Shown here: positions 41,706-51,249 of the stretch, in pieces | Position numbering within the stretch: position 1 is the first letter of the stretch | Layout of the letters: each line of letters begins with the position of its first letter | The notes under the pieces: model-generated | Told to the model about the DNA's origin: nothing | The model's input: the letters and a program-made list of their open reading frames with translations, nothing else | Databases searched by the model: none | Made by a program: the position numbers and the translations under genes | Source: an uncultured Mediterranea sp. | Lineage (GTDB): Bacteria; Bacteroidota; Bacteroidia; Bacteroidales; Bacteroidaceae | Direction: 5' to 3' | Length of the DNA stretch: 64,000 bases | NCBI GenBank assembly: GCA_945641355.1 | Contig: CALZEQ010000001.1 | Coordinates: forward strand, 124,001 to 188,000

Positions 41706-42530
41706 ATGAAACAACTTAAACTATTAATGCTTTCTGCCCTCATGCTGTTGATGGGCGTATCTTTTACATCTTGTTTGGATTCGGACAATGACTATGTACA
41801 GACCATCTCTGCGTATGGCAAACTTTATTCAAGCTACGGCAGTTACTACTTCAGACTGAACAATGGCTACACCATTACGCCTTCATATGCATCGGTGGCT
41901 GCTATCGAAGCCAATGGTACCAAACTTTCTACGTTTGATGGGCAGCTGGTCTATTTCCTTTATACGGCTGAAGGACTGGTACCGAACGAAACGACCAAAA
42001 CGCTGGACGGCGTTACGCTGCAGGGCCTGATTACGTTGGACAACACCGTTCAGGTGGTCGGCGGTAAGGAAGAGGATGCCCTTCCGCAGGACTCCATCGC
42101 CACGTCGCCCATCATTACGATGGAGTACAATCAGTCGAAGCCCGAGTTCTGGGATGCAACCACGCTGTTGCTGCCGGTGCAGTTCTCTGTAAAGAAGGCC
42201 GAGAACTACGTGACGCTGGTTTACTATACCGATGAGGACGCTGACAACGGTGACATCCTGCGCCTGCATTTGCGTCTGAATGCCAAAGGCAAATCGATGT
42301 CTACCAACTATACTTCTTATGAGTATGCTTCCGAAGGTGGCTATCTGGGCGTATTCTTGAGAGCTTATAATCTGGATGACGTGTTCAGAATATATATGTC
42401 AAAGAAGGGTATAGGGGCTTATCCTACGAAAGTTCAGATTGTGACACAAGAGAACTCGTACAGTACGGAGATGACCGAAGCACAGGAAAAGGTCTATACC
42501 GTGGAGTATAAGCCTGAAACATCCAATTAA
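41706..42530 (+). CDS. NigD-like lipoprotein
   Basis: A 274-residue exported lipoprotein: signal peptide with lipobox SFTSCLD (Cys near residue 23), then a beta-rich body with no enzymatic motif. The N-terminal YGKLYSSYGSYYFRLNNGYT and the C-terminal layout match NigD-like proteins of Bacteroides, named from a bacteriocin-immunity context but mostly of unknown role. No bacteriocin gene is next to it. It is 14 bases upstream of the Yip1-like gene and may be co-transcribed with it. Confidence 0.75.
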   Translation: MKQLKLLMLSALMLLMGVSFTSCLDSDNDYVQTISAYGKLYSSYGSYYFRLNNGYTITPSYASVAAIEANGTKLSTFDGQLVYFLYTAEGLVPNETTKTLDGVTLQGLITLDNTVQVVGGKEEDALPQDSIATSPIITMEYNQSKPEFWDATTLLLPVQFSVKKAENYVTLVYYTDEDADNGDILRLHLRLNAKGKSMSTNYTSYEYASEGGYLGVFLRAYNLDDVFRIYMSKKGIGAYPTKVQIVTQENSYSTEMTEAQEKVYTVEYKPETSN

Positions 42531-42544
42531 ATTGTAATTGATAC

Positions 42545-43117
42545 TTGAACTATAAAGAATTATTTCATCTCGCGATGTCATTGATTTCCTCCCCGGCCCG
42601 TGCTTGGGAGGAAATTCGTTTAGAGGATAGGCGGAAGGTGTACACCTCCTTCGTCTATCCTATGATTGGTTTATGCGCCTTGTCGGTCTTCATCGGCTCG
42701 TTGTTCACGATGGGGTGGGACGGCCCGCAGAGCTTCCAGTATGCCATGCGCCAGTGTTGTGCCGTGGCGGTATCGCTGTTCGGAGGCTATTTTCTGGCTG
42801 CCTATCTCATCAATGCCCTGTGCGTCCATCTGCTGGGGCTTGATGACAATCCCGCCTTGGCCCGTCAGTTTGCCGGCTACGCACTGGTGGTGCTCTTCCT
42901 GCTGCGCATCATCTTGGGCATCCTGCCCGACTTTGCCATCATTGCCCTGCTGCTGCAGTTCTACATCGTCTATGTGGTGTGGGAGGGCAGTGCCGCACTG
43001 ATGCAGATAGCCGAAGAAAACCGCCTGCGCTTCACTGTCATCTCGTCGGTGCTGCTCATCGCCTGTCCCGTGCTGATAGAGTGGGCCTTCACGCGGCTGA
43101 CCATCCTGCTCAACTGA
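42545..43117 (+). CDS. Yip1-family membrane protein
   Basis: A 190-residue polytopic protein with about five helices (near residues 38-60, 70-92, 107-125, 127-147 and 164-185). It opens MNYKELFHLAMSLISSPARA with the W-E-E-I-R segment typical of bacterial YIP1 proteins. The start is a TTG at 42545; an ATG at 42575 would remove ten conserved-looking residues. Function is unknown. It is followed by smpB after 39 bases. Confidence 0.8.
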   Translation: MNYKELFHLAMSLISSPARAWEEIRLEDRRKVYTSFVYPMIGLCALSVFIGSLFTMGWDGPQSFQYAMRQCCAVAVSLFGGYFLAAYLINALCVHLLGLDDNPALARQFAGYALVVLFLLRIILGILPDFAIIALLLQFYIVYVVWEGSAALMQIAEENRLRFTVISSVLLIACPVLIEWAFTRLTILLN

Positions 43118-43156
43118 CCCCGTTACCGACACCCTCCTACCTAACGATTGCGCCTT

Positions 43157-43609
43157 ATGAAACAACCCGCTATCAACATCAAGAACAAACGCGCCACTTT
43201 CGACTACGAGTTGGTGGATACGTACACCGCCGGCATCGTGCTGACGGGAACCGAAATCAAGTCAATCCGACTGGGGAAGGCTGGCCTGGTAGATACCTTC
43301 TGCTACTTTGCCAACGGCGAACTGTGGGTGAAGAACATGCACATTGCCGAGTACTTCTACGGTTCGTACAACAATCACTCCTCGCGCCGCGAGCGCAAGC
43401 TGCTCCTGACGAAGAAGGAGCTGGACAAGCTGGCCAGAGGTACCAAGGATCCGGGCTTCACCATCGTGCCCGTGCGGCTGTTCATCAACGAGAAGGGGCT
43501 GGCCAAGCTGGTGATAGCCCTGGCGAAAGGAAAGAAACAGTACGACAAGCGCGAATCCCTGCGCGAGAAAGACGACAAGAGGGATATGGCCAGAATGTTC
43601 AAGCGATAA
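43157..43609 (+). CDS. smpB: SsrA-binding protein
   Basis: Binds tmRNA and delivers it to stalled ribosomes (trans-translation). The 150-residue protein has the family core: [61 protein letters not shown] and a basic C-terminal tail that enters the mRNA channel. The ATG at 43157 gives the normal start. The tmRNA gene is not in this window. metH starts 43 bases later and may be in the same transcript. Confidence 0.96.
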   Translation: MKQPAINIKNKRATFDYELVDTYTAGIVLTGTEIKSIRLGKAGLVDTFCYFANGELWVKNMHIAEYFYGSYNNHSSRRERKLLLTKKELDKLARGTKDPGFTIVPVRLFINEKGLAKLVIALAKGKKQYDKRESLREKDDKRDMARMFKR

Positions 43610-43652
43610 ATCTGCTCCCTTCTACCTATTTAATATATATACATACACAATC

Positions 43653-46418
43653 ATGAATACAATCAACGAACTGGTGCGTCAGCGCATCCTGATTCTGGAC
43701 GGTGCCATGGGCACCATGATACAGCAGTGCGGACTGACCGAGGACGACTTCCGGGGCGAACGCTTCGCCCACCTGCCCGGACAGATGAAGGGCAACAACG
43801 ACCTGCTCTGTCTGACACGTCCCGACATCATTGCCGACATACATCGCAAATACCTGACGGCAGGTGCCGACATCATAGAGACCAACTCCTTCAACGCCAC
43901 GCGCATCAGCATGGCCGACTATCACGTGCAGGAGTACGTACGCGAAATCAACTTGGAGGCAGCCCGCATCGCCCGTCGGGTGGCCGATGAGTTTACGGCC
44001 CTCACCCCTCACAAGCCCCGCTTCGTGGCCGGCTCGGTAGGACCTACCAACAAGACTTGCTCCATGAGTCCCGATGTGAACAACCCCGCCTTCCGCTCGC
44101 TCACCTTCGACCAGCTGGCCGATGCCTATTGCGAGCAGATGGAGGCGTTGCTGGATGGGGGCGTGGATGCCCTGCTCATCGAGACCATCTTTGATACGCT
44201 GAATGCCAAGGCAGCCATCTATGCCGCCGAAGAGACCATGCGGCGGACGGGGCGGCAGGTACCGCTGATGCTGTCGGTCACTGTATCCAACACGGACGGG
44301 CGTACCCTCTCCGGGCAGACGTTGGAGGCCTTCTTGGCCTCGGTGCAGCACGCCCCCCTCTTCTCGGTGGGGCTGAACTGTTCGTTCGGTGCCCGTCAGC
44401 TGAAGGCCTGCCTGCAGCAGCTGGCCGCCTGCGCCCCTTACTACATCAGTGCCTATCCCAATGCCGGCCTGCCCAACAGCCTGGGGCAGTACGACCAGAC
44501 CCCCGACGACATGGCCCGCGAGGTGGCCGAGTACATCAGCGAAGGACTGGTGAACATCATCGGCGGATGCTGCGGTACGACGGATGCCTACATCGCACGC
44601 TACGGTGCGCTGGTGGAGGGGGCCAAGCCGCACCAGCCTGCCCCCCGGCCCGAAAGCCTCTGGCTCTCCGGACTGGAACTGCTGGAGGTGAAGCCCGAAA
44701 ACAACTTTGTGAACGTGGGCGAGCGGTGCAACGTGGCCGGCTCGCGCATGTTCCTGCGGCTGATTAATGAGAAGAAATACGATGAGGCGCTGAGCATCGC
44801 CCGCCGCCAGGTGGAGGATGGAGCGCAGGTCATCGACATCAATATGGACGACGGCCTGCTGGATGCAGAGGCCGAGATGGTCAACTTCCTGAACCTGATA
44901 GCCTCTGAACCCGACATTGCCCGCGTCCCCGTCATGATAGACTCCTCCAAGTGGGAGGTGATAGTGGCCGGTCTGAAGTGTGTGCAAGGCAAGTGCATCG
45001 TCAACTCCATCTCGCTGAAAGAGGGTGAGGAGAAGTTTTTGGAACGTGCCAGAGCCGTGAAACGCTACGGTGCGGCAGCGGTGGTGATGGCCTTCGACGA
45101 GCGCGGTCAGGCCGACAGCTACGAACGTCGCATCGAGGTGTGTGCCCGTGCCTACCGCCTGCTGGTGGACGAGGTGGGCTTCAATCCGCACGACATCATC
45201 TTCGACCCCAACGTGCTGGCCATTGCCACCGGCATGGAGGAACACAACAACTATGCGGTGGACTTCATACGGGCAGCCGGATGGATACGCAGCAACCTGC
45301 CCGGGGCGCATGTCAGCGGCGGGGTGAGCAACCTCTCCTTCTCCTTCCGGGGCCATAACTACATCCGAGAGGCCATGCACGCCGTCTTCCTCTATCACGC
45401 TATCCGGCAGGGCATGGATATGGGCATTGTCAATCCGGCCTCTTCCGTGCTCTACACCGACCTGCCGGCCGATTTGCTGGAGCGCATCGAAGATGTGGTG
45501 CTGAACCGCCGTCCCGATGCGGCCGAACGGCTGATAGAGACAGCTGAACGGATGAAGGCGGAAGCCGAAGCGGCCAAGGCAGCCGGCCAGACGGCCTCGC
45601 CTGCCGATGCCTCCGCCCATCAGCAATGGCGTCAGGCAACGTTGGACGAGCGGCTGGTCTATGCCCTTGTCAAGGGGGTGGGCGACTACCTGGAGGCCGA
45701 CTTGGCGGAAGCGTTGCAAGTCTACCCCAAAGCGGTGGACATCATCGAAGGCCCGCTGATGGCGGGCATGAACCGTGTGGGCGACCTCTTCGGGGCCGGC
45801 AAGATGTTCCTGCCTCAGGTGGTGAAGACTGCCCGTACCATGAAGCAGGCTGTGGCCATACTGCAACCCGCGCTCGAAGCGGGCAAGCAGGAGGGGGCAG
45901 CCCCCGCCGGACGGGTGTTGCTGGCTACGGTGAAGGGTGATGTGCACGACATCGGCAAGAACATTGTCTCGGTGGTGATGGCGTGCAACGGGTACGAAAT
46001 CATCGACCTGGGTGTGATGGTGCCTGCCGAAACCATCGTGCAACGGGCCATCGAAGAACGGGTAGACATGATAGGGCTCAGCGGGCTCATCACCCCGTCG
46101 CTCGACGAGATGGTGCATGTGGCGCTTGAACTGGAACGGGCCGGACTGGACATCCCCCTGCTGATAGGAGGCGCCACAACCTCACAGCTCCATACGGCCT
46201 TGAAGATAGCGCCGGTCTATCATGCACCGGTGGTTCACCTGAAAGATGCGTCGCAGAATGCGGTAGTAGCCTCCCGACTGATGAATCCGCAGACCCGCTG
46301 CGAGCTGGCGCACGAGCTGGAACAGACTTACGAGACGTTGCGCGAGGGTCATGCCGACCGTCGCGTACCGACCGTCTCGCTGGAGGAGGCGCAGCGCAAC
46401 AAGCTGAACTTGTTCTGA
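43653..46418 (+). CDS. metH: Cobalamin-dependent methionine synthase, short form
   Basis: Transfers methyl from methyl-THF to homocysteine through B12. The 921-residue protein has a homocysteine-binding domain (about 1-320; zinc cysteines in NCSFGA and GGCCGTT), a pterin-binding domain (about 340-600), and a cobalamin module (about 640-900) with the DVHDIGKN motif that supplies the lower axial histidine. The fourth, S-adenosylmethionine-binding reactivation domain of E. coli MetH (1227 residues) is missing. Bacteroides commonly supply it as a separate protein. No cobalamin riboswitch fits in the 43-base gap upstream. Confidence 0.95.
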   Translation: MNTINELVRQRILILDGAMGTMIQQCGLTEDDFRGERFAHLPGQMKGNNDLLCLTRPDIIADIHRKYLTAGADIIETNSFNATRISMADYHVQEYVREINLEAARIARRVADEFTALTPHKPRFVAGSVGPTNKTCSMSPDVNNPAFRSLTFDQLADAYCEQMEALLDGGVDALLIETIFDTLNAKAAIYAAEETMRRTGRQVPLMLSVTVSNTDGRTLSGQTLEAFLASVQHAPLFSVGLNCSFGARQLKACLQQLAACAPYYISAYPNAGLPNSLGQYDQTPDDMAREVAEYISEGLVNIIGGCCGTTDAYIARYGALVEGAKPHQPAPRPESLWLSGLELLEVKPENNFVNVGERCNVAGSRMFLRLINEKKYDEALSIARRQVEDGAQVIDINMDDGLLDAEAEMVNFLNLIASEPDIARVPVMIDSSKWEVIVAGLKCVQGKCIVNSISLKEGEEKFLERARAVKRYGAAAVVMAFDERGQADSYERRIEVCARAYRLLVDEVGFNPHDIIFDPNVLAIATGMEEHNNYAVDFIRAAGWIRSNLPGAHVSGGVSNLSFSFRGHNYIREAMHAVFLYHAIRQGMDMGIVNPASSVLYTDLPADLLERIEDVVLNRRPDAAERLIETAERMKAEAEAAKAAGQTASPADASAHQQWRQATLDERLVYALVKGVGDYLEADLAEALQVYPKAVDIIEGPLMAGMNRVGDLFGAGKMFLPQVVKTARTMKQAVAILQPALEAGKQEGAAPAGRVLLATVKGDVHDIGKNIVSVVMACNGYEIIDLGVMVPAETIVQRAIEERVDMIGLSGLITPSLDEMVHVALELERAGLDIPLLIGGATTSQLHTALKIAPVYHAPVVHLKDASQNAVVASRLMNPQTRCELAHELEQTYETLREGHADRRVPTVSLEEAQRNKLNLF

Positions 46419-46448
46419 TGCACACAGGGCTGCGCCGTCCCCTGCCGT

Positions 46449-47324
46449 TCATTCCATCACCGGATAGAGCAGCAGCTGTTGCAGGATGGCCCGCCCCATG
46501 CGCTGCTGACCCTGCGTGTTGGGGTGCAGCCGGTCGTTCTCCTTGTCCCAGAAGTAGTCCAGTTGTTCCTGCACCATCGGCTGTAGTCCGCTGACGGCAT
46601 TCAGGTCTATCACTGGCATGGCCCACAGGTTGCCGGCCTCTTTGACAGCCTCTACGTAGGCATCGATGTAGGCTCCGCACGTGTTCTGATAGTTCTCGTC
46701 GGGTTGTACGTTGCTGTCGTTGAAGTAGGCCCGTCCCCTATGCAGCGGAGTCATCAGTATGATTTGTTTGGTCGGGTAGGTCTGTTTCAGCTGTTTCAGT
46801 GCCAGGTTGATGCGACCGCGGTAGGTCGTGTCGGTCAGCGAGAGGGTGCGGTGCCGGCGAGGTCCCGTCCGTTTGGGACGTCCGTCGTTGGCATATTCCA
46901 CCTCCTCCATCTGTTCGTCAAACCATTCTCCCAAAGGCAGTCCCTTGTTGTAGTCGTTCGTTCCCATCAGGATGAGTATGCTGTCCACGTCGTCGCCATG
47001 CTCCTTTTTCAGTTGGGCGGTCTGTCGGGGGATGTCGTTCCACTGCCGCCCGCTGATGGCATAGACGTAGGGCGTGATGCCTATCCAATCCTGCAGGAAA
47101 CTCCAGTAGTTCTTGATTTGTCCTCCCTTCAGGTTGGGGTCAGTGATGGAGTCGCCGAAGAAGGCTACCTTCTTCCCCTGCCAGGGATGTGTGTACGTGA
47201 TAGCCGTCTGGACAGACGAGTGAGGTGCGGCAGGTTGTGCCTCTGCTGCTGCGTTCCCTCCCAGCAGCAGGGCTCCGCTCAGGCAGAGCGTCAGTAAGGG
47301 TTGATAGCGTGTCATACGATACAT
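46449..47324 (-). CDS. SGNH/GDSL-type exported hydrolase
   Basis: A 291-residue esterase-like protein with a signal peptide (about residues 1-30, cleavage after AEAQ). It has block I VAFFGDSITDPN with the catalytic serine near residue 58, block III LILMGTNDYN, and block V DRLHPNTQG with the catalytic aspartate and histidine near residues 263-266. Likely removes acetyl or acyl groups from a glycan in the periplasm or outside. It is a single gene between metH and ffh. The substrate is not known. Confidence 0.9.
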   Translation of the reverse strand: MYRMTRYQPLLTLCLSGALLLGGNAAAEAQPAAPHSSVQTAITYTHPWQGKKVAFFGDSITDPNLKGGQIKNYWSFLQDWIGITPYVYAISGRQWNDIPRQTAQLKKEHGDDVDSILILMGTNDYNKGLPLGEWFDEQMEEVEYANDGRPKRTGPRRHRTLSLTDTTYRGRINLALKQLKQTYPTKQIILMTPLHRGRAYFNDSNVQPDENYQNTCGAYIDAYVEAVKEAGNLWAMPVIDLNAVSGLQPMVQEQLDYFWDKENDRLHPNTQGQQRMGRAILQQLLLYPVME

Positions 47325-47447
47325 GTTGTTTTAGGATTGTCTGTAAATTCCTTCAAAAGTAGGAGGTTTTTTTGAAAAACAGCGTCACAGACCTCCCTTT
47401 TTTTATTGATTTATAGATAGGATGGCGGGAAGTTCATTTTATTTTCG

Positions 47448-47455
47448 TACTTTTG
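47448..47455 (+). promoter_or_regulatory. -7 element of the ffh promoter
   Basis: TACTTTTG lies 49 bases before the ffh ATG. The upstream -33 match is poor. Confidence 0.5.
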
Positions 47456-47504
47456 CACCCCTAAAAAGTGTGTTAGTTTGTAAACGGATAATTAAGCATA
47501 TACT

Positions 47505-48830
47505 ATGTTCGATAATTTAAGTGAACGGCTTGAGAGGTCGTTCAAGATTCTGAAAGGTGAGGGAAAAATCACCGAAATCAATGTGGCAGAGACGTTGAAG
47601 GACGTGCGTAAGGCATTGCTTGATGCCGATGTCAACTACAAGGTTGCCAAGAATTTTACAGATACTGTCAAGGAGAAAGCCTTGGGGCAGAACGTGCTGA
47701 CAGCTGTGAAGCCCAGCCAGCTGATGGTGAAGATTGTACACGACGAGCTGGCCAAGCTGATGGGTGGCGAGACGGCCGATATCAACCTCAGTGGCAAGCC
47801 GGCGGTCATCCTGATGTCCGGTCTGCAAGGTTCGGGTAAGACCACCTTCTCTGGTAAGCTGGCCCGTATGCTCAAATCTAAGCGCAACCGTCGTCCCCTG
47901 TTGGTGGCTTGTGACGTCTATCGCCCTGCCGCTATCGAGCAGCTGCGTGTGTTGGCCGAGCAGATCAACGTGCCCATGTATAGCGAGCCGGACAGCAAGG
48001 ATCCTGTAGCCATTGCCCAGCACGCCATTCAGGAGGCCAAGGCCAAGGGCTACGACCTGGTCATCGTCGATACCGCCGGCCGCCTGGCCGTGGATGAGGA
48101 GATGATGAACGAGATTGCCGCCATCAAGGCTGCCATCCAACCCGACGAAATCCTCTTCGTGGTCGATGCCATGACCGGTCAGGATGCCGTCAACACCGCC
48201 CGCGAATTCAACGAACGACTCGACTTCAACGGTGTGGTGCTGACCAAGCTCGATGGTGATACCCGTGGCGGTGCCGCCCTCTCTATCCGCACCGTGGTGA
48301 ACAAGCCCATCAAGTTTGTGGGTACCGGTGAGAAGCTGGAGGCTATCGACCAGTTCCATCCCGCCCGTATGGCCGACCGTATCCTCGGTATGGGTGACAT
48401 CGTTTCACTCGTAGAGCGTGCCCAGGAGCAGTACGACGAGGAGGAGGCCAAGCGACTGCAGAAGAAAATCCAGAAGAACCAGTTCGACTTCAACGATTTC
48501 ATGAGTCAGATTCAGCAAATCAAGAAGATGGGTAACCTGAAGGAACTGGCCTCCATGATACCGGGCGTAGGCAAGGCCATCAAGGATATCGACATTGATG
48601 ACAATGCTTTCAAGAGCATCGAGGCCATCATCAACTCCATGACGCCCAAGGAGCGCACCAATCCTGAGATACTCAACGGCAGTCGCCGCCAGCGCATTGC
48701 CAAGGGTAGCGGTACCAACATCCAGGAGGTAAACCGCCTGCTGAAGCAGTTCGACCAGACACGCAAGATGATGAAGATGGTGACGGGCAGCAAGATGGGC
48801 AAGATGATGATGCCGAAAATGAAGCGATAA
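47505..48830 (+). CDS. ffh: Signal recognition particle protein Ffh
   Basis: GTPase of the SRP that takes nascent membrane proteins to FtsY. The 441-residue protein has an N-terminal four-helix bundle, the G domain with GLQGSGKTTFSGKLA (G1, near residue 108), DTAGRLAVDEEM (G3) and TKLDGDTRGGAAL (G4), and a methionine-rich M domain ending MMKMVTGSKMGKMMMPKMKR. All is intact. folD follows after 26 bases and is probably in the same transcript. Confidence 0.97.
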   Translation: MFDNLSERLERSFKILKGEGKITEINVAETLKDVRKALLDADVNYKVAKNFTDTVKEKALGQNVLTAVKPSQLMVKIVHDELAKLMGGETADINLSGKPAVILMSGLQGSGKTTFSGKLARMLKSKRNRRPLLVACDVYRPAAIEQLRVLAEQINVPMYSEPDSKDPVAIAQHAIQEAKAKGYDLVIVDTAGRLAVDEEMMNEIAAIKAAIQPDEILFVVDAMTGQDAVNTAREFNERLDFNGVVLTKLDGDTRGGAALSIRTVVNKPIKFVGTGEKLEAIDQFHPARMADRILGMGDIVSLVERAQEQYDEEEAKRLQKKIQKNQFDFNDFMSQIQQIKKMGNLKELASMIPGVGKAIKDIDIDDNAFKSIEAIINSMTPKERTNPEILNGSRRQRIAKGSGTNIQEVNRLLKQFDQTRKMMKMVTGSKMGKMMMPKMKR

Positions 48831-48856
48831 ACCAAACGAAGATATAGAGAAACAAC

Positions 48857-49738
48857 ATGCAACTGATTGACGGAAAAGCTATCTCCGAGCAGGTGAAGCA
48901 GGAGATTGCAGCAGAAGTAGCCGAAATCGTGAAGAACGGAGGCAAACGCCCCCATCTGGCCGCCATTCTGGTGGGACACGACGGAGGCAGTGAGACGTAC
49001 GTGGCCGCCAAGGTGAAAGCGTGCGAAGTGTGCGGATTCAAGTCGACCCTCATCCGATACGAGGCTGATGTAACGGAAGAGGAACTGCTGGCTAAGGTGC
49101 GCGAGCTGAACGAAGATGCCGATGTGGACGGTTTCATTGTACAGCTGCCTCTGCCCAAGCACATCTCTGAGCAGAAGGTCATCGAGACCATTGATTACCG
49201 AAAGGATGTGGACGGCTTTCACCCCATCAACGTGGGCCGCATGTCCATCGGACTGCCTTGCTACGTAAGTGCCACCCCCAACGGTATCCTCGAACTGCTC
49301 AAACGCTATCAGATTGAGACGCAGGGTAAGAAATGTGTGGTGCTGGGACGCAGCAACATCGTGGGGAAGCCTATGGCCACGCTGATGATGCAGAAGGCTT
49401 ATCCCGGTGATGCTACCGTCACCGTATGTCACAGCCGCAGTAAGGACTTGGAGAAGGAGTGCCGCGAGGCCGATATCATCATCGCCGCTTTGGGACAGCC
49501 TAACTTTGTGAAGGCCGATATGGTGAAGGAAGGGGCCGTCGTCATCGACGTAGGTACCACTCGTGTGCCCGATGCTACCCGTAAGTCGGGCTTCAAGCTG
49601 ACCGGTGACGTGAAGTTCGACGAGGTCTCTCCCAAGTGCTCCTATATCACACCTGTGCCGGGCGGGGTGGGACCCATGACCATCGTGTCACTGATGAAAA
49701 ACACCTTGCTGGCCGGCAAAAAGGCCATTTACCAATAA
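48857..49738 (+). CDS. folD: Methylenetetrahydrofolate dehydrogenase/cyclohydrolase
   Basis: Bifunctional C1-folate enzyme interconverting 5,10-methylene-, methenyl- and 10-formyl-THF. The 293-residue protein has the [14 protein letters not shown] lysine region, the [13 protein letters not shown] motif, [13 protein letters not shown], the Rossmann [16 protein letters not shown] and the C-terminal [13 protein letters not shown]. It lies 26 bases after ffh and is closed by a hairpin terminator. Confidence 0.97.
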   Translation: MQLIDGKAISEQVKQEIAAEVAEIVKNGGKRPHLAAILVGHDGGSETYVAAKVKACEVCGFKSTLIRYEADVTEEELLAKVRELNEDADVDGFIVQLPLPKHISEQKVIETIDYRKDVDGFHPINVGRMSIGLPCYVSATPNGILELLKRYQIETQGKKCVVLGRSNIVGKPMATLMMQKAYPGDATVTVCHSRSKDLEKECREADIIIAALGQPNFVKADMVKEGAVVIDVGTTRVPDATRKSGFKLTGDVKFDEVSPKCSYITPVPGGVGPMTIVSLMKNTLLAGKKAIYQ

Positions 49739-49749
49739 AATAGTTGTAG

Positions 49750-49771
49750 GGGCAGACCTGTGTGTCTGCCC
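49750..49771 (+). terminator. Terminator after folD
   Basis: The arms GGGCAGAC (49750-49757) and GTCTGCCC (49764-49771) around CTGTGT, 11 bases past the folD stop. There is no long T tract, so efficiency is uncertain. Confidence 0.6.
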
Positions 49772-49797
49772 TGAATGCATCCACGGCCACCGCATCC

Positions 49798-50958
49798 ATG
49801 AAACGAGTTCTCCTGACAATCGTTCAATTACTCTATGGCAGCCTCCTCCTCTTCCCTCAGGAAAGGCTGACGCTGCTGTTTGCAGGAGACCTTATGCAGC
49901 ATCAGGCACAGATAGAGTCGGCCCGGCGACCTGACGGCAGTTTCGACTATCGCCCCTGCTTTGCACCCGTACGCTCCCTCATTGAGGAGGCCGACATTGC
50001 TATAGGCAATTTGGAAGTGACCTTGGCCGGACGACCCTATAGCGGCTATCCCTGTTTCAGTGCTCCCGACGAGTTCGCCGCAGCGTTGCGGGAGGCGGGG
50101 TTTGATGTGTTGCTCACGGCCAACAACCATTGTCTCGACCGAAGTCGGAGGGGGTTGGAACGCACCATCCGCGTGCTTGATTCGTTGCACATCGCTCACC
50201 TGGGTACCTATCAGAATCGCTCTTCGCGTTCGGCAAGCTATCCGTTGCTGATAGAGAAGAAAGGTTTTCGCATCGTACTGCTCAATGCCACCTACGGGAC
50301 CAATGGTTTCGAGGTCATCCCTCCCAATGTAGTCAACTATCTTCATCGTGAGGAGCTGCAGGCTGACATTCGGAAGGCACGTGCCTGGCATCCCGATGCC
50401 ATCATTGCTTGCGTGCATTGGGGGGAGGAGTACAGACGGCATCCCTCCAAGGAACAGCGTGCGTGGGCCGAATGGCTGTTGCAGCAGGGGGTCACCCACA
50501 TCATCGGCTCTCACCCCCATGTGGTGCAGCCGATGGAACTGCGTACGCAGGGCAGCCGGCAACATGTGGTGGTCTATTCGTTGGGCAATTTCATCTCCAA
50601 TATGAGCCGGGAGGATGCCGACGGGGGTGCCCTCTTTATGCTGGAACTTCAGAAACCGTTTGCCAGCCAGCTGTTGCCGCCCTTGTTCCCATGGGACGAG
50701 TCGTTGCTGCGTGCCGAAGTCCCCTTTCCTTCCCCCTGTCGCGTCTCCCGCTGCGGATATCGTCTGGTATGGACGGCTCGCCCGGCACTGAGCGGTGCAT
50801 CTCATTATTCACTTTACCCTGTCAACTCGCCGGCGGTCGGCCAGCTGCCTGCCGAAGCCCGCAATCGCCTGGATATCTTTGCCAAACGTTCGCTTGAGCT
50901 TTTCCGTCAGTACAACCTCCACGTACCGGCGTGGCAGGAAACTGACAATTCTTACTAA
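49798..50958 (+). CDS. CapA-family (poly-gamma-glutamate synthesis-like) protein
   Basis: A 386-residue CapA/PgsA-like metallophosphoesterase-fold protein with a short N-terminal hydrophobic leader (residues 1-20). Motifs are LLFAGDLMQHQAQ, IGNLEVTLAGRPYSGYPCFSAP, LLTANNHCLDRS, VHWGEEYRRHPSKEQ, IIGSHPHVVQPME and YSLGNFISN. In bacilli CapA takes part in poly-gamma-glutamate capsule formation, but no capB or capC is present here, and Bacteroidetes CapA proteins have no settled function. The ATG at 49798 follows the folD terminator. Confidence 0.88.
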   Translation: MKRVLLTIVQLLYGSLLLFPQERLTLLFAGDLMQHQAQIESARRPDGSFDYRPCFAPVRSLIEEADIAIGNLEVTLAGRPYSGYPCFSAPDEFAAALREAGFDVLLTANNHCLDRSRRGLERTIRVLDSLHIAHLGTYQNRSSRSASYPLLIEKKGFRIVLLNATYGTNGFEVIPPNVVNYLHREELQADIRKARAWHPDAIIACVHWGEEYRRHPSKEQRAWAEWLLQQGVTHIIGSHPHVVQPMELRTQGSRQHVVVYSLGNFISNMSREDADGGALFMLELQKPFASQLLPPLFPWDESLLRAEVPFPSPCRVSRCGYRLVWTARPALSGASHYSLYPVNSPAVGQLPAEARNRLDIFAKRSLELFRQYNLHVPAWQETDNSY

Positions 50959-50975
50959 AAATATCTTCCTGAAAT

Positions 50976-51006
50976 TTTGCTGGAATGAAAATAATCTCTA
51001 TCTTTG
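50976..51006 (+). promoter_or_regulatory. Promoter of tRNA-His
   Basis: TTTG (50976-50979), a 19-base spacer and TATCTTTG (50999-51006): an exact match to the Bacteroidales promoter consensus, about 28 bases before the tRNA. Confidence 0.9.
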
Positions 51007-51033
51007 CACCGCATTTAGGAAATGCAACAACAT

Positions 51034-51108
51034 GGTGGCTGTAGTTCAGTTGGTTAGAGCGTCAGATTGTGGTTCTGAATGTCGAGGGTTCGAGTCCCTT
51101 CTGCCACC
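51034..51108 (+). tRNA. tRNA-His (GTG)
   Basis: The cloverleaf has acceptor arms GTGGCTG and CTGCCAC with a T-T mismatch at the sixth pair, an extra 5' G (position -1) opposite the discriminator C as expected for tRNA-His, the anticodon GTG in the loop TTGTGGT, and the T arm GAGGGTTCGAGTCCCTT. Confidence 0.94.
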
Positions 51109-51112
51109 CAGC

Positions 51113-51148
51113 AAAAAGAGAAGATCCCATTCGGGGCCTTCTCTTTTT
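51113..51148 (+). terminator. Terminator of tRNA-His
   Basis: AAAAAGAGAAGATCCC (51113-51128) pairs with GGGGCCTTCTCTTTTT with one mismatch, followed by further T. A strong intrinsic terminator. Confidence 0.88.
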
Positions 51149-51211
51149 TTGTGCCTGTAATCTGGCTCCTGTATCATTTTTGGAGATTCTCCGATTTTTA
51201 ATGAGGTTTTT

Positions 51212-51243
51212 CTTGTGGCTTTCATTTAAACTCCTTATCTTTG
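51212..51243 (+). promoter_or_regulatory. Promoter of the structured RNA
   Basis: CTTG (51212-51215), a 20-base spacer and TATCTTTG (51236-51243), one mismatch from consensus. Transcription should begin near 51250. Confidence 0.7.
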
Positions 51244-51249
51244 TCTTAG

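Noticed and set aside
41706..42530. Bacteriocin immunity function for the NigD-like protein
   Set aside because: No bacteriocin precursor or transporter is adjacent. The name reflects family similarity only.
43610..43652. Cobalamin riboswitch before metH
   Set aside because: Only 43 bases separate smpB and metH, too short for the aptamer, and no B12-box-like sequence is present.
43626..46118. Long open frame on the minus strand (830 codons)
   Set aside because: It lies wholly opposite metH, has biased composition rich in His, Gly and Val, and shows no recognisable domain. It is a shadow of high-GC codons.
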